DNA of 12,859 bases, from assembly GCA_017526725.1 (NCBI GenBank), contig JAFXRA010000103.1:1-12859 (forward strand). Reading direction: 5' to 3'. Source of the DNA: Candidatus Rifleibacteriota bacterium (GTDB taxonomy: Bacteria; Riflebacteria; Ozemobacteria; Ozemobacterales; Ozemobacteraceae). Position 1 is the first letter of the stretch. Every line of letters starts with the position of its first letter. The position numbers were made by a program, and so were the translations under genes. Shown in pieces: positions 1 through 6,524 of the stretch. The notes below the pieces were generated by a model that was not told where the DNA came from, made no database searches, and saw nothing but the letters and a program-made list of their open reading frames with translations.

Positions 1-1237
1 ATGCCTTAGTTATAAGCAAACATGCATTCTGGCCGCCAAAACCAAATGCATCAACCAATGCAGCTTCTATATTCTTTTCAATAAAATGATTTGGAGCGAA
101 ATTATAACCAGCTAATTCAGGGTCAACATTATCCAGGTTTCTATTAGGATGTATAAAACCATTCTGCATCTGAATAACAGTAGCTATGGTCCCTACTCCA
201 CCAGCTGCACCCAGCAAATGACCAATCATTGATTTTGTTGCATTTATAACAGGCTTTTTTAGACCTTCTTCCCCAAAAACAGACTTCAATGCTTTCATTT
301 CAGCAATATCTCCGAGAGGAGTGCTGGTTCCATGAGTATTGATATAGTCTATTTTATCAATCGGGAAATTATTAAGCTGTAAAGCTCTTTTAACTGCTAT
401 TGCTGCTCCAACTCCTTCTGGATGAGGAGCAGTAAGATGATGTGCATCTGCAGATGCTCCGTAACCCTTAATTTCAGCCAGAATTTTTGAACCTCGTTTT
501 AAAACACTTTCTTCACTTTCTAATACGATGACACCAGCGCCTTCACCCATTACAAAACCATCTCTGTCTTTGTCAAAAGCTCTTGAAGCTTTTTCTGGTT
601 CATCATTTCTAGTAGATAAAGCCTTCATTTTAGCAAAGCCTGATGTAGTCAATGGAGTCAAAGCAGCTTCACTGCCGCCACAAACCATAATATCACTTTC
701 GCCATGAGCAATCTTCAAATAAGATTCGCCTATAGCATGCAAACTAGAAGCACAGGCAGAAACAATACTGAAATTGGGTCCATTCAGACCATATTCCATT
801 GCAATACAGCCAGATGCTATATTACAGATCATCATGGGAACCAGAAAAGGACTGACACGGCTGGGACCGCTTGACAGATAAGTTTTATGTTCATTTTCAA
901 AAAAGGTTATTCCGCCTATACCAGTTGAAACAATAACTCCTGCTCTTTCAGGATCAAAATTCTTTTCTGTTAATTTTGCCTGTTCTGCTGCCATTCTTGC
1001 AGCAGCCAAAGCAAAAACAGCATATCGGTCATGTCTTTTAGCATCTTTCTTATTTACATAAAGTTCTGGATTAAAGTTTTTAACTTCACCGCTGATTTTA
1101 ACGGTAAAATCTGTTGTATCAAATAAAGTAGTAAGGCCAATACCGTTTTTGCCTTCTTTTAAAGCTGCAGTAAAATCTTCTATACCAACAGCATTCGGGG
1201 TTATAGCCCCCATACCTGTTATAAAAACACGCTTCAT
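1..1237 (-). CDS. fabF: Beta-ketoacyl-ACP synthase II (3' end cut by window edge)
   Basis: This is the condensing enzyme that elongates acyl-ACP with malonyl-ACP in cytoplasmic type II fatty acid synthesis. The frame is open from an ATG at 1237 to the window edge with no stop, giving 412 codons, so at most a few residues and the stop are missing from a protein usually 410-415 residues long. The thiolase fold and its active site are visible: nucleophile Cys162 in VSACASS, His302 in NTHGTSTPLGD, Lys335 in NATKSMIGH and His340, plus the Gly-rich C-terminal AFGFGGQNA. A Shine-Dalgarno TAGGAGT lies at 1247-1253. It follows acpP on the same strand, but a strong terminator sits between them, so it probably has its own promoter. 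The spacing of Cys, His, Lys and His matches FabF rather than FabH; FabB is the only close alternative. Confidence 0.95.
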   Translation of the reverse strand, partial: MKRVFITGMGAITPNAVGIEDFTAALKEGKNGIGLTTLFDTTDFTVKISGEVKNFNPELYVNKKDAKRHDRYAVFALAAARMAAEQAKLTEKNFDPERAGVIVSTGIGGITFFENEHKTYLSSGPSRVSPFLVPMMICNIASGCIAMEYGLNGPNFSIVSACASSLHAIGESYLKIAHGESDIMVCGGSEAALTPLTTSGFAKMKALSTRNDEPEKASRAFDKDRDGFVMGEGAGVIVLESEESVLKRGSKILAEIKGYGASADAHHLTAPHPEGVGAAIAVKRALQLNNFPIDKIDYINTHGTSTPLGDIAEMKALKSVFGEEGLKKPVINATKSMIGHLLGAAGGVGTIATVIQMQNGFIHPNRNLDNVDPELAGYNFAPNHFIEKNIEAALVDAFGFGGQNACLLITKA

Positions 1238-1373
1238 TAATTATTGACTCCTATTTATTGTTTTCTTAATTCTACTTATAATAAATCATCAAAAAAGACA
1301 ATAATACGATAAACATTTTCTCTTACAAAAACAAGAGAGTTTAAGTATATTTTCTTAAAAATAGAAAAAGTAC
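1238..1373 (-). promoter_or_regulatory. Possible fabF promoter region (weak)
   Basis: Because a terminator precedes fabF, a promoter is expected here. On the minus strand a TATAAG (plus-strand CTTATA, 1275-1280) lies 15 bp downstream of a TTGTCT (plus-strand AGACAA, 1296-1301). The spacer is shorter than the optimal 17 bp, so this is only a candidate. The rest of the stretch is A/T-rich and holds no reading frame. Confidence 0.3.
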
Positions 1374-1419
1374 AAAAAAAAACTGACTGCTTGGATATTT
1401 ATAATACAAGCAGCCAGTT
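1374..1419 (-). terminator. Intrinsic terminator after acpP
   Basis: Read on the minus strand, a 13-bp stem (arms at 1407-1419 and 1381-1393, with one G-T wobble) encloses a 13-nt loop and is followed by nine T residues (the A-run 1374-1382). It begins 17 bp past the acpP stop codon. It should end the rpmF-plsX-fabG-acpP transcript and separate it from fabF. The plus strand also carries T-rich sequence after the hairpin, but no plus-strand gene needs it. Confidence 0.85.
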
Positions 1420-1435
1420 TTTCTATTTTGCTATA

Positions 1436-1678
1436 TTATTCAGCTTTTTTTGAAGCAATGTAGTCTACAGCATCTTTAATAGTTCTGAGTTTTTCAGCAG
1501 CTTCATCAGGGATTTCAACACCAAAGTGTTCTTCCAAATCCATAACAAGTTCTACTGTGTCAAGACTATCGGCACCGAGGTCTTCCATGAAGCTAGCTTC
1601 TGGAGTTACCTGCTTTTCATCCACCTGAAGCTTTTCAACTACGATTCTTTTAATGTCTTCAAAATAATTAGTACTCAT
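1436..1678 (-). CDS. acpP: Acyl carrier protein
   Basis: This small acidic carrier holds growing acyl chains on a 4'-phosphopantetheine arm during fatty acid synthesis in the cytoplasm. The 80-residue length is normal. The DSL motif lies in [15 protein letters not shown], with Ser38 the attachment site, followed by the conserved helix II and the C-terminal helix ending in DAVDYIASK. The start is an ATG preceded by AGGAGG at 1691-1696, with a rather long 12-nt spacing. It lies 37 bp downstream of fabG in the same direction, and the terminator at 1374-1419 follows it. This is the canonical fabG-acpP order. Confidence 0.97.
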   Translation of the reverse strand: MSTNYFEDIKRIVVEKLQVDEKQVTPEASFMEDLGADSLDTVELVMDLEEHFGVEIPDEAAEKLRTIKDAVDYIASKKAE

Positions 1679-1715
1679 TCTTATTTATTTCCTCCTGAGA
1701 AATATTGGGAGCGGT

Positions 1716-2474
1716 TTAAGCCATCACCATTCCGCCGTCAACTGTTAAAACTTGTCCTGTGATATAAGATGCTTTATCAGAGGCTAAGAAAGTAACAGCA
1801 TTAGCAACATCGCGCGGTTGTCCAAAAACATTCAATGGAACTTGGGCTAACATCTGTTCCTTTAAATTATCAGCTAAACCTGCTGTCATATCAGAACAAA
1901 TAAAACCAGGTGCTACAGCATTAACTCTAATGCCTTTTTTACCATATTCCTTAGCAACAGACTTAGTAAAGCCTATCAAACCAGCTTTGCTAGCAGCATA
2001 GTTAGCCTGACCAGCATTTCCCATTAAACCAACAACAGAAGCAATATTAATAATAGAACCTTTTTTCTGCTTCAGCATAGGCTTAATAACAGCCTTTGTC
2101 ATAAGGAAAGCACCTTTAAGGTTTGTATTTAGAACCTTATCCCATGCGTCTTCATCCATGCGCATCAAAAGATTGTCACAAGTTACTCCGGCATTGTTCA
2201 CCAAAGTATCTACGCGACCAAAAGTTTCTAAGGCACAAGCAACAAGCTTTGCAGCATCTTCTGCTTTAGAGATATCAGCTTGGCAAGAAGCAACTTTTAT
2301 TCCCTTAGTTTCAAATTCACTCTTAACTTTCAAAAGACTTTCTTCATTTCGTCCTGAAATAACAACGGCATAACCTTCTTCACCAAAAGTTCTGGCTATT
2401 TCAAGGCCTATACCACGAGTAGAACCAGTAACTATGACAACTTTCGCTGCATTTGCTTTACTAATTTCTTCCAC
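1716..2474 (-). CDS. fabG: 3-oxoacyl-ACP reductase
   Basis: This NADPH-dependent short-chain dehydrogenase reduces 3-oxoacyl-ACP to 3-hydroxyacyl-ACP, the first reduction of each elongation cycle. It has 252 residues, slightly above the usual 244-248 because of a short N-terminal extension. The Rossmann cofactor motif TGSTRGIG is at residues 16-23, NNAG at 93-96, Asn118 in NTNLKG, and the catalytic Ser146, Tyr159 and Lys163 (YAASK) are all present. The C-terminus has the typical YITGQVLTVDGGM. It starts at GTG, not ATG, supported by a ribosome site at 2480-2485; no in-frame ATG upstream of the cofactor motif fits. Many short-chain dehydrogenases resemble each other, but the position beside acpP fixes the role. 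Confidence 0.95.
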   Translation of the reverse strand: MEEISKANAAKVVIVTGSTRGIGLEIARTFGEEGYAVVISGRNEESLLKVKSEFETKGIKVASCQADISKAEDAAKLVACALETFGRVDTLVNNAGVTCDNLLMRMDEDAWDKVLNTNLKGAFLMTKAVIKPMLKQKKGSIINIASVVGLMGNAGQANYAASKAGLIGFTKSVAKEYGKKGIRVNAVAPGFICSDMTAGLADNLKEQMLAQVPLNVFGQPRDVANAVTFLASDKASYITGQVLTVDGGMVMA

Positions 2475-2479
2475 ACTTG

Positions 2480-2485
2480 CTCCCT
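2480..2485 (-). promoter_or_regulatory. Ribosome binding site that fixes the GTG start of fabG
   Basis: AGGGAG on the minus strand ends 5 nt before the GTG at 2472-2474. Only this start lies ahead of the TGxxxGIG cofactor loop with a ribosome site at a usable distance, so the GTG call is preferred. Confidence 0.7.
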
Positions 2486-2605
2486 AGAATTATATTTTAA
2501 CTGAACTGATTATCCTTTTTTTCTTCAATACAAATCCATTTTTGTAGAATAAAAAATCGAATCAATTCACAAGCTAATTTTTCGTTAAGATTTTACACAA
2601 AACTC

Positions 2606-3583
2606 TTACTGAGCCTTGGTTAATTCCTTGGTAATCAAATCAACATATTTGCTCTTTGAACAACTTACAGCCAGTTTAATAGCATTAGTTATCACTGGAG
2701 CCTTTGATTTACCATGACAAACAAGCGATACGCCATTAACCCCAAGTAATGGAGCTGCACTATATTCAGGTGATGATGAACTGAATTTCTTAATGGCTTT
2801 TTTGAAATTGCCTACGGTTTCATCGCCCATAGACATTGCAGTCTTGAATACTAAGGTCTGCATATTTTCAGAAACGCCTTCGCTTGTCTTTAATAAAACA
2901 TTGCCGACAAAACCATCACAAACCACAACGTTTGCCTTACCTTCAAAAAGGTGATCTGCTTCAACATTACCGACAAAATTCAATGAACTGCCTTTGAGAA
3001 GTTCATAAGCAGCCTTAGTAAGTTCATTACCTTTAGCTTCTTCTTCACCGATATTCAGAAGACCAACTTTAGGTCTTTCAACTCCGCATATTTTTTCATA
3101 ATATGCAGAACCCATCAAAGCAAATTCAAGCAAGTGATTTGGTCTAACATCTACATTTGCTCCAACATCAAGCAGCAATACGCCTCTTTCACCTGAAGTA
3201 GGAAGCATGACAGATATAGCCGGTCTTTCAATTCCGGTAATTTTACCTAATACAAGTAAAGATGCAGCCATTTGAGCACCTGTGCTACCAGCAGAAATAA
3301 AGCCATCAGCTTTACCCTGTTTAACAAGACTAGCACAGACTGCAACACTGGCATTCTTTTTCTTTTTAAGTGCATGAAGTGGGTGTTCACCCATTTCAAC
3401 AACTTCATCGGTATGATATATTTCGCAACTTTCTGGCAAATCCGGCCAAAGTTCACGAATTACTTTTTCATCACCTACAAGAATCAGACCAGCTTCTCCA
3501 TCACTTTGAAGATAACCTTTTGCACCGGCTATCAATTCCTGTGGGGCGAAATCTCCGCCCATTACATCAATGGCTATTTTCAT
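2606..3583 (-). CDS. plsX: Phosphate acyltransferase PlsX
   Basis: PlsX converts acyl-ACP and phosphate to acyl phosphate, the donor for PlsY in the first step of phosphatidic acid synthesis. It is a peripheral membrane enzyme of the phosphotransacetylase fold. The 325-residue length is normal. Family landmarks are the start MKIAIDVMGGDFAPQE, HTDEVVEMGEHPLHALKKKK, SAGSTGAQMAA, the ERPAI segment, LLLDVGANVD, VGNVEADHLFEGKANVVVCD and GFVGNVLLKTSEG. The ATG is preceded by AAGG 8 nt upstream (3592-3595), a modest ribosome site. It lies 18 bp after rpmF, a conserved pairing. The usual next genes, fabH and fabD, are missing; fabG follows after 131 bp. Confidence 0.97.
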   Translation of the reverse strand: MKIAIDVMGGDFAPQELIAGAKGYLQSDGEAGLILVGDEKVIRELWPDLPESCEIYHTDEVVEMGEHPLHALKKKKNASVAVCASLVKQGKADGFISAGSTGAQMAASLLVLGKITGIERPAISVMLPTSGERGVLLLDVGANVDVRPNHLLEFALMGSAYYEKICGVERPKVGLLNIGEEEAKGNELTKAAYELLKGSSLNFVGNVEADHLFEGKANVVVCDGFVGNVLLKTSEGVSENMQTLVFKTAMSMGDETVGNFKKAIKKFSSSSPEYSAAPLLGVNGVSLVCHGKSKAPVITNAIKLAVSCSKSKYVDLITKELTKAQ

Positions 3584-3601
3584 TAATTATACCTTAACTT
3601 A

Positions 3602-3793
3602 TTAGGCTTCTTGCTTTACATCGAGAACTTTATCAGTTTTGCTGTAGTAACCGCAAGCTGGGCAAACTCTATGAGCCTGCTTTAATTCCTTACAATGTGG
3701 ACATTTTGCAAGAGTTACAGGAGCAACTTTTATATGAGCTCGACGTGTGCGCCCTCTAAGTTTGGATACTTTATTCTTTGGACATGCACCCAT
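3602..3793 (-). CDS. rpmF: 50S ribosomal protein L32
   Basis: This is a small zinc-ribbon protein of the large ribosomal subunit. The 63 residues hold a basic N-terminal segment (SKLRGRTRRAH) and four cysteines in two pairs, Cys31/Cys34 (CPHC) and Cys44/Cys47 (CPAC), so it is the zinc-binding C+ form. The N-terminus MGACPKNKVSK differs from the common MAVPKRK pattern and adds an extra cysteine at position 4. GGAGG lies 8 nt before the ATG. It is first in the operon ahead of plsX, the standard arrangement that ties lipid synthesis genes to a growth-rate-controlled promoter. Confidence 0.95.
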   Translation of the reverse strand: MGACPKNKVSKLRGRTRRAHIKVAPVTLAKCPHCKELKQAHRVCPACGYYSKTDKVLDVKQEA

Positions 3794-3827
3794 TTTGGTT
3801 TCCTCCAGTATTAAAATAAGTGTAAGG

Positions 3828-3856
3828 ATTATAGCAAAGCTTCAATCAAAAGTCAA
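3828..3856 (-). promoter_or_regulatory. Sigma-70-type promoter of rpmF-plsX-fabG-acpP
   Basis: On the minus strand there is a -35 box TTGACT (plus-strand AGTCAA, 3851-3856), a 17-bp spacer, and a perfect -10 box TATAAT (plus-strand ATTATA, 3828-3833). Transcription should start near 3821, giving a leader of about 28 nt before the rpmF ATG. The match is close to ideal, which fits a highly expressed ribosomal protein gene. Confidence 0.88.
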
Positions 3857-3900
3857 ATAGAATAAGCAAAAGAACTGATATTTTTGTGTACATTTTTTAA

Positions 3901-3960
3901 AGATATTGTGCTACGCTTCGCTGTGGGACACTTCGTTGTGGGACGTTTCACTGTGGTAAT
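3901..3960 (+). repeat. Degenerate 15-bp tandem repeat, about four units
   Basis: The units start at 3901, 3916, 3931 and 3946. The middle two, CTTCGCTGTGGGACA and CTTCGTTGTGGGACG, differ at two positions. The last unit keeps TTC-CTGTGG, and the first matches only over its last ten bases. The first one and a half units recur at 12628-12650 with 21 of 23 bases identical, so this is a dispersed genomic repeat rather than a local slippage product. Confidence 0.7.
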
Positions 3961-3970
3961 TGAATAACGA

Positions 3971-4082
3971 AAGTTCTAAATTGTTCTAATTGTTCGAGTA
4001 GTTCAAATTGTTAAAACTAAGGTTAATTTGTAGAACAGAGCAAAACAATTCGAACTATTTGAACCTTGAACTCTTCGAACTT
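3971..4082. repeat. Long imperfect inverted repeat (GTTC/GAAC-rich)
   Basis: The left arm at 3971-4012 and the right arm at 4044-4082 are imperfect reverse complements. The inner 21 bp (3992-4012 against 4044-4064) match at 18 positions. Each arm also repeats a GTTC core several times, so the arms carry internal direct repeats as well. The enclosed 31 bp could form a loop. No T-run follows either end, so it is not an ordinary terminator. It may be an operator array or a decayed palindromic element. Confidence 0.6.
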
Positions 4083-4232
4083 TTATAACACTTCAGTCGG
4101 ACCGTTGCTCGCTCAACCTTATTTGGAGTTAAAAATTAGTTTTCGGATAGTCTCTTCCAAACACTACAATAAAAGAAGAGTTTGTGTTTGCACATTTTTT
4201 TCATCGGTAGCAAAAAAAATAAAAAAAATATC

Positions 4233-4260
4233 TAAAGTATGAGCAGCAAAATGCCGATTT
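4233..4260 (+). promoter_or_regulatory. Sigma-28 (FliA)-like promoter of the DUF501-flgFGAH operon
   Basis: A TAAA -35 element at 4233-4236, a 16-bp spacer and a GCCGATTT -10 element at 4253-4260 match the flagellar sigma-28 pattern (TAAA, about 15 bp, GCCGATAA). Transcription would begin about 30 nt before the ATG at 4298. The same motif, also with a 16-bp spacer, precedes flgI, and the two spacers share ATGAG and GCAAA at the same positions. The presence of GCCGAT only ahead of the two flagellar units supports the call. Confidence 0.78.
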
Positions 4261-4297
4261 GTTTTCTAAGAAATAATTAGTTAGGGAATAATAGGAT

Positions 4298-4852
4298 ATG
4301 GCAGACAAAGTTTTAAATGAAAAGGACTATCAAGCAGCGGTTGCCCTTCTAGGAAGAGAACCCAGAACTCCTTTTACAGTAAAAACAAAGTGTACATGCG
4401 GTAATCCCCAAACCCTGATTGCAGACCCAGTATTCCTTGAAGATAATATATGGAAACCTTTTCCATCTTTTATCTGGCTGGTTTGCCCAAGAATGAAAGC
4501 TCTCACAGGCGACTTGGAACAACAGGGCATGGTTAAGTATTATTCCGAAAAACTAAGAAATGATGAAGATTTTCGAAATGAGTTCCTAAAAGGGCAGAGA
4601 GAAATCGCAGAATACCGTTTAAAATTTGCTCAGGAATTATTTAAAGAAAGTCTTCCCGAGCATATTCACGACATACTGAAAAATACGTCTGTGGCAGGTA
4701 GTCGTGATTATCATGGTGTTAAGTGCTTACATGCACATTTAGCTCATTATCTTGCATTTGGCAATAATCCTATTGGAAAAGAAATTTTCGAAAAAATAGG
4801 AGAATGCCCGAATGAGCCAAACTGCGGCTGTAAATCTGGAGGCTTAGAATGA
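4298..4852 (+). CDS. DUF501-family protein, function unknown
   Basis: This 184-residue soluble protein carries the hallmarks of DUF501: a CTCGNPQ segment (Cys32, Cys34), FIWLVCP (Cys63), and the diagnostic VKCLHAHLAHYLAFGNNPIG at residues 141-160 with Cys143, His145, His147 and His150. Three more cysteines lie near the C-terminus (CPNEPNCGC, 170-178). The clustering of Cys and His suggests metal binding, which is inference. There is no signal peptide or membrane segment. The best ribosome site is TTAGGGA ending about 10 nt before the ATG. It is the first gene of the flagellar unit and its stop overlaps the flgF start by 4 bp, so it is translated together with the rod genes. No function is established for the family that I know of. 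Confidence 0.85.
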   Translation: MADKVLNEKDYQAAVALLGREPRTPFTVKTKCTCGNPQTLIADPVFLEDNIWKPFPSFIWLVCPRMKALTGDLEQQGMVKYYSEKLRNDEDFRNEFLKGQREIAEYRLKFAQELFKESLPEHIHDILKNTSVAGSRDYHGVKCLHAHLAHYLAFGNNPIGKEIFEKIGECPNEPNCGCKSGGLE

Positions 4853-5691
4853 TTAGAGGTATTTACACTTCTGCCGCTGGAATGCTGGTTGAAACAATGC
4901 GCCAGGACCAGATTGCCAACAATCTGGCTAACGTTGATACAACTGGTTACAAGCAGGATGGCATGGTTTTCAAAGAACTGCCAGCAATGCGAATCCGTAG
5001 AATAAATGACGCAAAGCTTTATCCTCCGAGACCAATCTACAAATACCCTCGTATCGGCAAGATTGGAACAGGAGCAATAGCTGATGAAACCTACACCAGA
5101 TGGGAAGCCGGCAAAATGTATTTCACCGGCAACGAATTAGATGTAAGTCTTGATAATGAAAAAGCCTTTTTTATTGTAGACGGTAAGAACGGAATCAGAT
5201 TTTCTCGCGACGGTTCGTGGACCTTAGATGATGAAGGTTTCCTTATGGATGGAAACGGCGACTACATCTTAGGCGAAGTATTAGGCGACGAAGACAGAAA
5301 TTCCGGTGTTCTTATAAATGATGACGGCACAGTAAATGCTGAATTTCAGCGCATACAGGTAGGTCTCGGCAAAAAATGCACAATTGACGAAGAAGGTCGT
5401 GTTCTTTTGGATAATGTTGCTGAATACAGAGTTGTTACAGGTATCGCATCTGAAAGAAGAGCTTTCCGCAAAGAAGGTTCAAATAAGTTCGTTAGAGCTT
5501 TTGGTAATGTAACAAGAGCAGAAACCAACTTTTTGCCCGGTTATCTGGAAAAGCCAAATTTCAGTGTTGTAGAAGAAATGGTCAGGATGATAGAAGTTTC
5601 ACGTTCTTATGAAGCTAATTCAAAAGTTGTTCAATCACATGACAATCTCTTGGATAAGTGCATCAACAGCGTTGGCACAACCAGACGCTGA
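4849..5691 (+). CDS. flgF: Flagellar proximal rod protein FlgF-type
   Basis: This axial protein of the flagellar rod is exported through the flagellar type III apparatus and assembled in the periplasm beneath FlgG. The N-terminal helix and the rod signature NNLANVDTTGYK (residues 24-35) and the C-terminal VVEEMVRMIEVSRSYEANSK are those of the FlgE/F/G family. At 280 residues it is somewhat longer than typical FlgF (about 250) and much shorter than hook protein FlgE. It is called FlgF because the next gene is the clearer FlgG. There is no cleavable signal peptide, as expected. The ATG overlaps the DUF501 stop (ATGA), with GGAGG at 4838-4842, which implies translational coupling. Confidence 0.87.
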   Translation: MIRGIYTSAAGMLVETMRQDQIANNLANVDTTGYKQDGMVFKELPAMRIRRINDAKLYPPRPIYKYPRIGKIGTGAIADETYTRWEAGKMYFTGNELDVSLDNEKAFFIVDGKNGIRFSRDGSWTLDDEGFLMDGNGDYILGEVLGDEDRNSGVLINDDGTVNAEFQRIQVGLGKKCTIDEEGRVLLDNVAEYRVVTGIASERRAFRKEGSNKFVRAFGNVTRAETNFLPGYLEKPNFSVVEEMVRMIEVSRSYEANSKVVQSHDNLLDKCINSVGTTRR

Positions 5692-5726
5692 TAGAAAAAA
5701 TATAAAGTAAGGGAGAAATAAGTCCT

Positions 5727-6515
5727 ATGATGAGATCATTATGGTCGGCTTCGACTGGCATGAAGGGACAGGAAACACACATCGCTGTTGTATCAAACAA
5801 CCTTGCAAACGTTTCCACAACAGGTTACAAGAAACAACGCTTAGACTTTGAAGATTTGATGTATCAGACTATTGTTGAACCTGGTGCACCAATTACTGCA
5901 GATCATAAATACCCGGTCGGCATTCAGATGGGTCATGGTGTTAAACCTGTTGCAACTCACAGACTTTTCTCTCAGGGTGAATACCAACAGACAGACGAAT
6001 CGTTAGACGTTGCAATCGAAGGCGAAGGCTTCTTCCAGGTTCAGCTTCCAAACGGCGATATTGCCTACACCAGAGACGGTGCATGGAAGATTTCTGAAGA
6101 CGGTATCATCGTTACTTCTAACGGTTATACAATTCTGCCTGAAGTAACTATTCCTCAGGATGCACTGGGCTTGAACATTACTTCAAGCGGTATTATTGCA
6201 GCCAAAATGCCTAATCAGACAGATTTGGAAGTTATCGGTCAGATTGAATTGGCAGACTTCATAAACCCATCAGGTTTAAGAGCTCTAGGTAAAAACCTTT
6301 TCGTTCCTTCTGGAAGTTCTGGCGACCCAGTTGTTGGTTTACCGGGTACAGATGAATTTGGTGAAATTGCTCAAGGCTTCATCGAAATGTCTAACGTAAA
6401 AGTTGTTGAAGAAATGGTTAACATGATCGTTGCACAGCGTGCATACGAAGCAAATTCCAAAACCATTCAAACATCAGATACAATGCTGCAGATAGCAAAC
6501 AATCTCAGGAGATAA
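5727..6515 (+). CDS. flgG: Flagellar distal rod protein FlgG
   Basis: FlgG builds the distal rod that crosses the periplasm through the P- and L-rings. The 262-residue length is typical. Landmarks are NNLANVSTTGYKK at 24-36, YQTIVEPGAP, the segment GIQMGHGVKPVATHRLFSQG, LDVAIEGEGFFQVQLPNGD, YTRDGAW, and the C-terminal EMVNMIVAQRAYEANSKTIQ followed by MLQIANNLRR, which is diagnostic for FlgG. The start could be the first or second of two adjacent ATGs (5727, 5730); the first is better spaced from AAGGGAG at 5709-5715. It lies 35 bp after flgF, and its last codons contain the ribosome site for flgA. Confidence 0.96.
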   Translation: MMRSLWSASTGMKGQETHIAVVSNNLANVSTTGYKKQRLDFEDLMYQTIVEPGAPITADHKYPVGIQMGHGVKPVATHRLFSQGEYQQTDESLDVAIEGEGFFQVQLPNGDIAYTRDGAWKISEDGIIVTSNGYTILPEVTIPQDALGLNITSSGIIAAKMPNQTDLEVIGQIELADFINPSGLRALGKNLFVPSGSSGDPVVGLPGTDEFGEIAQGFIEMSNVKVVEEMVNMIVAQRAYEANSKTIQTSDTMLQIANNLRR

Positions 6516-6524
6516 TAAACTAAA

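Larger units (their letters stand above)
3794..4297. other. Divergent intergenic region between rpmF and the flagellar operon
   Basis: This 504-bp stretch has no credible reading frame. From left to right it holds the rpmF promoter, a degenerate 15-bp tandem array (3901-3960), a long imperfect inverted repeat rich in GTTC/GAAC (3971-4082), an unremarkable A/T-rich segment with a weak 7-bp inverted pair (4158-4164 and 4184-4190), A-tracts at 4211-4230, and the sigma-28-like promoter at 4233-4260. It is the control region for both divergent operons. Confidence 0.75.

Noticed and set aside
1526..1762. Plus-strand open frame of 78 codons across acpP and the end of fabG
   Set aside because: It lies antisense to two certain genes, has no ribosome site and its composition is that of a shadow frame.
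3272..3586. Plus-strand open frame of 104 codons inside plsX
   Set aside because: It is antisense to a full-length, well-conserved plsX and shows no protein-family features.
4158..4200. Terminator-like hairpin before a T-run (CAAACAC/GTGTTTG)
   Set aside because: The 7-bp stem has a 19-nt loop and the T-run does not follow it directly, and no plus-strand gene precedes it.
4849..5691. Hook protein FlgE instead of FlgF
   Set aside because: It is far too short for FlgE and is followed directly by FlgG, the usual flgF-flgG order.
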